Assembly: GCA_027068245.1 (NCBI GenBank)
Contig: JAMOUF010000208.1
Location: 1-7,433 of the forward strand
Length of the DNA: 7,433 nt
DNA from: Campylobacterales bacterium
Lineage (GTDB): Bacteria > Campylobacterota > Campylobacteria > Campylobacterales > Nitratiruptoraceae
Reading direction: 5' to 3'
The notes under the pieces were generated by a model, which was not told the origin of the DNA, ran no database searches, and worked only from the letters and a program-made list of their open reading frames with translations. This document shows positions 6,075 to 7,433 of this stretch, one piece after another. Made by a program: the position numbers and the translations under genes. Positions within the stretch are counted from its first letter, which is position 1. The number at the start of each line of letters is the position of its first letter.

Positions 6075-6885
6075 TTTCCTCTCCTTTTTTTATAGTTGCA
6101 ACCCTCTGTCCAAACCTTACTCTGTCGTTGGGTTTGACATCCAAATCCACCAGCCCTTTTTCGAAAAAGAGCACTATGGTCGAACCCATCTTGAAATATC
6201 CAAGCAGTTCCCCCTTTTTCAGCCAGAGGTTCTCATACTCAAATACCCGAACCTCTCTTGCATGGTTGGTCTCAATCCTCTTTTCAAATACCAGCGTCAT
6301 CTTTCCCACATTCAAAGCGCCCACCAGCACTATGGTTACCGCCCTGCCCTCTTTCGTAAAACACTCCAGAATTATCCGCTCGTTTTGGATAAAGAGGTTC
6401 ACCTTTTTTCTAAGAAACCTCAAATTTACCGGATAGAGCTTTCCTGGGATATGTATCACCCTTTTTATCTGCAGAGTATAGGGCATATGATATCTGTGAT
6501 AATCTTTTGGCGAGAGATAGAAGTTGATATACTTTTCCAAATCATTTCTGTATCCGGATTGTAAAAAATCCTTTACGCTATACCCCATCCCTTTTATCTG
6601 CAAAGCCCTGCCATGCTCTATATCTCCGCACTGGGTCACCAGAGCGTCACAGGGTGATATGACCGCATCCTCGCTCGTATCGATACGACGCTCCACCTCC
6701 AGTTTTCTCGTAAAAAGCTCGTTCAGGCTTTTGTAGCTTTGGGGACTTTTAAACTCCCCCATATCCAGCCCCAAAAACCTCACATAAGAGCGGTTGATAA
6801 CTTTTTGTATCACCGGATGGAAGCTGTGGCCCGCGAACTTTCCGAACCCTTTGGATATCAGATTTGTCACCACTCTTTTTCTCAT
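6067..6885 (-). CDS. psd: Phosphatidylserine decarboxylase proenzyme
   Basis: This 272-residue enzyme makes phosphatidylethanolamine from phosphatidylserine at the inner membrane. It is a self-processing pyruvoyl enzyme. The processing site is MGST (233-236, LGST in E. coli): cleavage before S235 would give a beta chain of 234 residues and an alpha chain of 38 carrying the pyruvoyl group. The other two residues of the autocatalytic triad are D80 in ISPCDA and H133 in YHRYHMP (129-135). The segment LNELFTRKL (54-62) near the N-terminus is also typical. The length is slightly below the roughly 320 of E. coli Psd. The start follows AAGGAG closely. It is the first gene of a two-gene leftward unit with the 92-residue gene. 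The usual partner pssA is not in the window. Confidence 0.95.
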   Translation of the reverse strand: MRKRVVTNLISKGFGKFAGHSFHPVIQKVINRSYVRFLGLDMGEFKSPQSYKSLNELFTRKLEVERRIDTSEDAVISPCDALVTQCGDIEHGRALQIKGMGYSVKDFLQSGYRNDLEKYINFYLSPKDYHRYHMPYTLQIKRVIHIPGKLYPVNLRFLRKKVNLFIQNERIILECFTKEGRAVTIVLVGALNVGKMTLVFEKRIETNHAREVRVFEYENLWLKKGELLGYFKMGSTIVLFFEKGLVDLDVKPNDRVRFGQRVATIKKGEENE

Positions 6886-6906
6886 ATCACTCCTTGGATT
6901 TTGGTA

Positions 6907-6935
6907 AATATATCAAATTTTGGGTAAAATCACAA
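6907..6935 (-). promoter_or_regulatory. Candidate psd promoter
   Basis: On the minus strand, TTGTGA (6930-6935, four of six to the -35 consensus) and TATATT (6907-6912, five of six to the -10) are separated by 17 bases. The predicted start would lie near 6900, a few bases before the AAGGAG ribosome binding site. The gap to gltX is only 71 bases, so the promoter must be close to this position. Confidence 0.45.
6925..6930 (+). promoter_or_regulatory. Candidate -10 element for gltX
   Basis: TAAAAT lies 26 bases before the gltX ATG, with only a weak -35 resemblance (TTGGTA, 6901-6906, 18-base spacing). If used, it overlaps the leftward psd promoter candidate, so the two genes may compete for polymerase. 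The ribosome binding site GAAAGG follows at 6946-6951. Confidence 0.35.
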
Positions 6936-6956
6936 CAATAAAACAGAAAGGTTTCA

Positions 6957-7433
6957 ATGCTTAGATTTGCGCCAAGTCCCACAGGAGATATGCATATCGG
7001 CAATCTTAGGGTAGCCATCTTCAACTATATCGTCGCCAGACAAAGAGGCGAGAGGTTTATAGTAAGAATAGAGGATACCGACACAGAAAGAAATATCGAG
7101 GGCAAAGACAAAGAGATACTTGATATTTTAAAAAAATTTGAGCTGGAATTCGACGACGTGATATATCAAAGCGCCAATATGAACTTTCATCAAAATTTCG
7201 CATACAAACTTTTGGAGCAGAAAAAAGCCTTTGCCTGTTTTTGCACCAAAGAGGAGCTTGAGGAGGAAAAAGAGCGGGCCAAAGCTCAAAGAAGAGCCTA
7301 CAGATATAGCGGAAAGTGCGAGAATCTCTCATTGGAAGAGGCCGCAAAAAGAAGCGGTAAATTCGTTATCCGGATAAAAAAACCGACAAACGATATTGGC
7401 TTTGAAGATATTATAAAAGGGCCGATGAAGTTT
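6957..7433 (+). CDS. gltX: Glutamyl-tRNA synthetase, probably GltX2 (tRNA-Gln-charging) type; N-terminal 159 residues
   Basis: This is a class I aminoacyl-tRNA synthetase catalytic domain, cut by the right edge. FAPSPTGDMHIGNLR (4-18) contains the HIGH-type motif HIGN (13-16), and RIEDTD (37-42) is a GluRS hallmark. A C94-x-C96...Y117...C121 arrangement has the same spacing as the zinc-binding motif of E. coli GluRS (C98, C100, C125). The opening with DMHIGNLR, directly from MLRF, resembles as I recall the second GluRS of Helicobacter pylori (HP0643), which loads glutamate onto tRNA-Gln for GatCAB to amidate, rather than GltX1 (YLHIGGLR). That subtype call is inference, since the anticodon-binding domain lies outside the window. 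The ATG at 6957 has GAAAGG five bases upstream. It is divergent from psd. Confidence 0.9.
   Translation, partial: MLRFAPSPTGDMHIGNLRVAIFNYIVARQRGERFIVRIEDTDTERNIEGKDKEILDILKKFELEFDDVIYQSANMNFHQNFAYKLLEQKKAFACFCTKEELEEEKERAKAQRRAYRYSGKCENLSLEEAAKRSGKFVIRIKKPTNDIGFEDIIKGPMKF

Noticed and set aside
7057..7347. Minus-strand open frame within gltX
   Set aside because: It is antisense to an unmistakable GluRS catalytic domain and shows no protein family features.
1..7433. A novel defence, mobile or biosynthetic system
   Set aside because: Nine of the ten genes belong to known families, mostly housekeeping, with no integrase, transposase, repeat array, tRNA boundary or compositional break that I can see. 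The one unknown gene is a small psd neighbour.

Overview
This window looks like a core chromosomal segment of a Campylobacterota (epsilonproteobacterial) bacterium. The glutamyl-tRNA synthetase begins like the Helicobacter/Campylobacter GltX2 paralogue. A threonine deaminase next to a CoA-binding protein is an arrangement I recall from Campylobacter. Intergenic DNA is very short and AT-rich, while coding DNA looks only moderately AT-rich (by eye, not counted). A free-living, vent-type relative such as Sulfurovum, Nitratiruptor or Hydrogenimonas is possible, but genus cannot be fixed from the sequence alone.

Left part (1-5131), all on the minus strand and read right to left: feoA, feoB, an M48-family metalloprotease lipoprotein, a small CoA-binding protein, threonine deaminase (ilvA) and the start of a Ppx/GppA-family phosphatase that runs off the left edge. 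Four of the five junctions are tight: 4-base overlaps for feoA/feoB and CoA-binding/ilvA, a 1-base overlap for ilvA/ppx, and 29 bases between feoB and the protease. The fifth gap is 37 bases. The six genes look like one transcription unit headed by ferrous iron uptake. A long imperfect hairpin (2801-2849) lies across the feoB stop codon and ends right at the protease ribosome binding site.

Middle (5132-5287): a divergent control region with a perfect 7-1-7 Fur-type operator between feoA and a rightward gene for an exported rhodanese-domain protein (5288-5794). The operator overlaps the best -35 candidate of the rhodanese promoter, so both directions may respond to iron.

Right part (5796-7433): leftward psd (phosphatidylserine decarboxylase) and an overlapping 92-residue gene of unknown function, which ends one base from the rhodanese stop codon. 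Divergent from psd, across a 71-base promoter gap, is the 5' part of gltX (probably the tRNA-Gln-charging GltX2 type), cut by the right edge.

No mobile element, CRISPR array, RNA gene or defence system is visible. There is no stretch over 300 bases without a gene. The points worth a second look are regulatory: the feoB/protease hairpin, the shared Fur site, and iron uptake placed at the head of an otherwise unrelated gene string.
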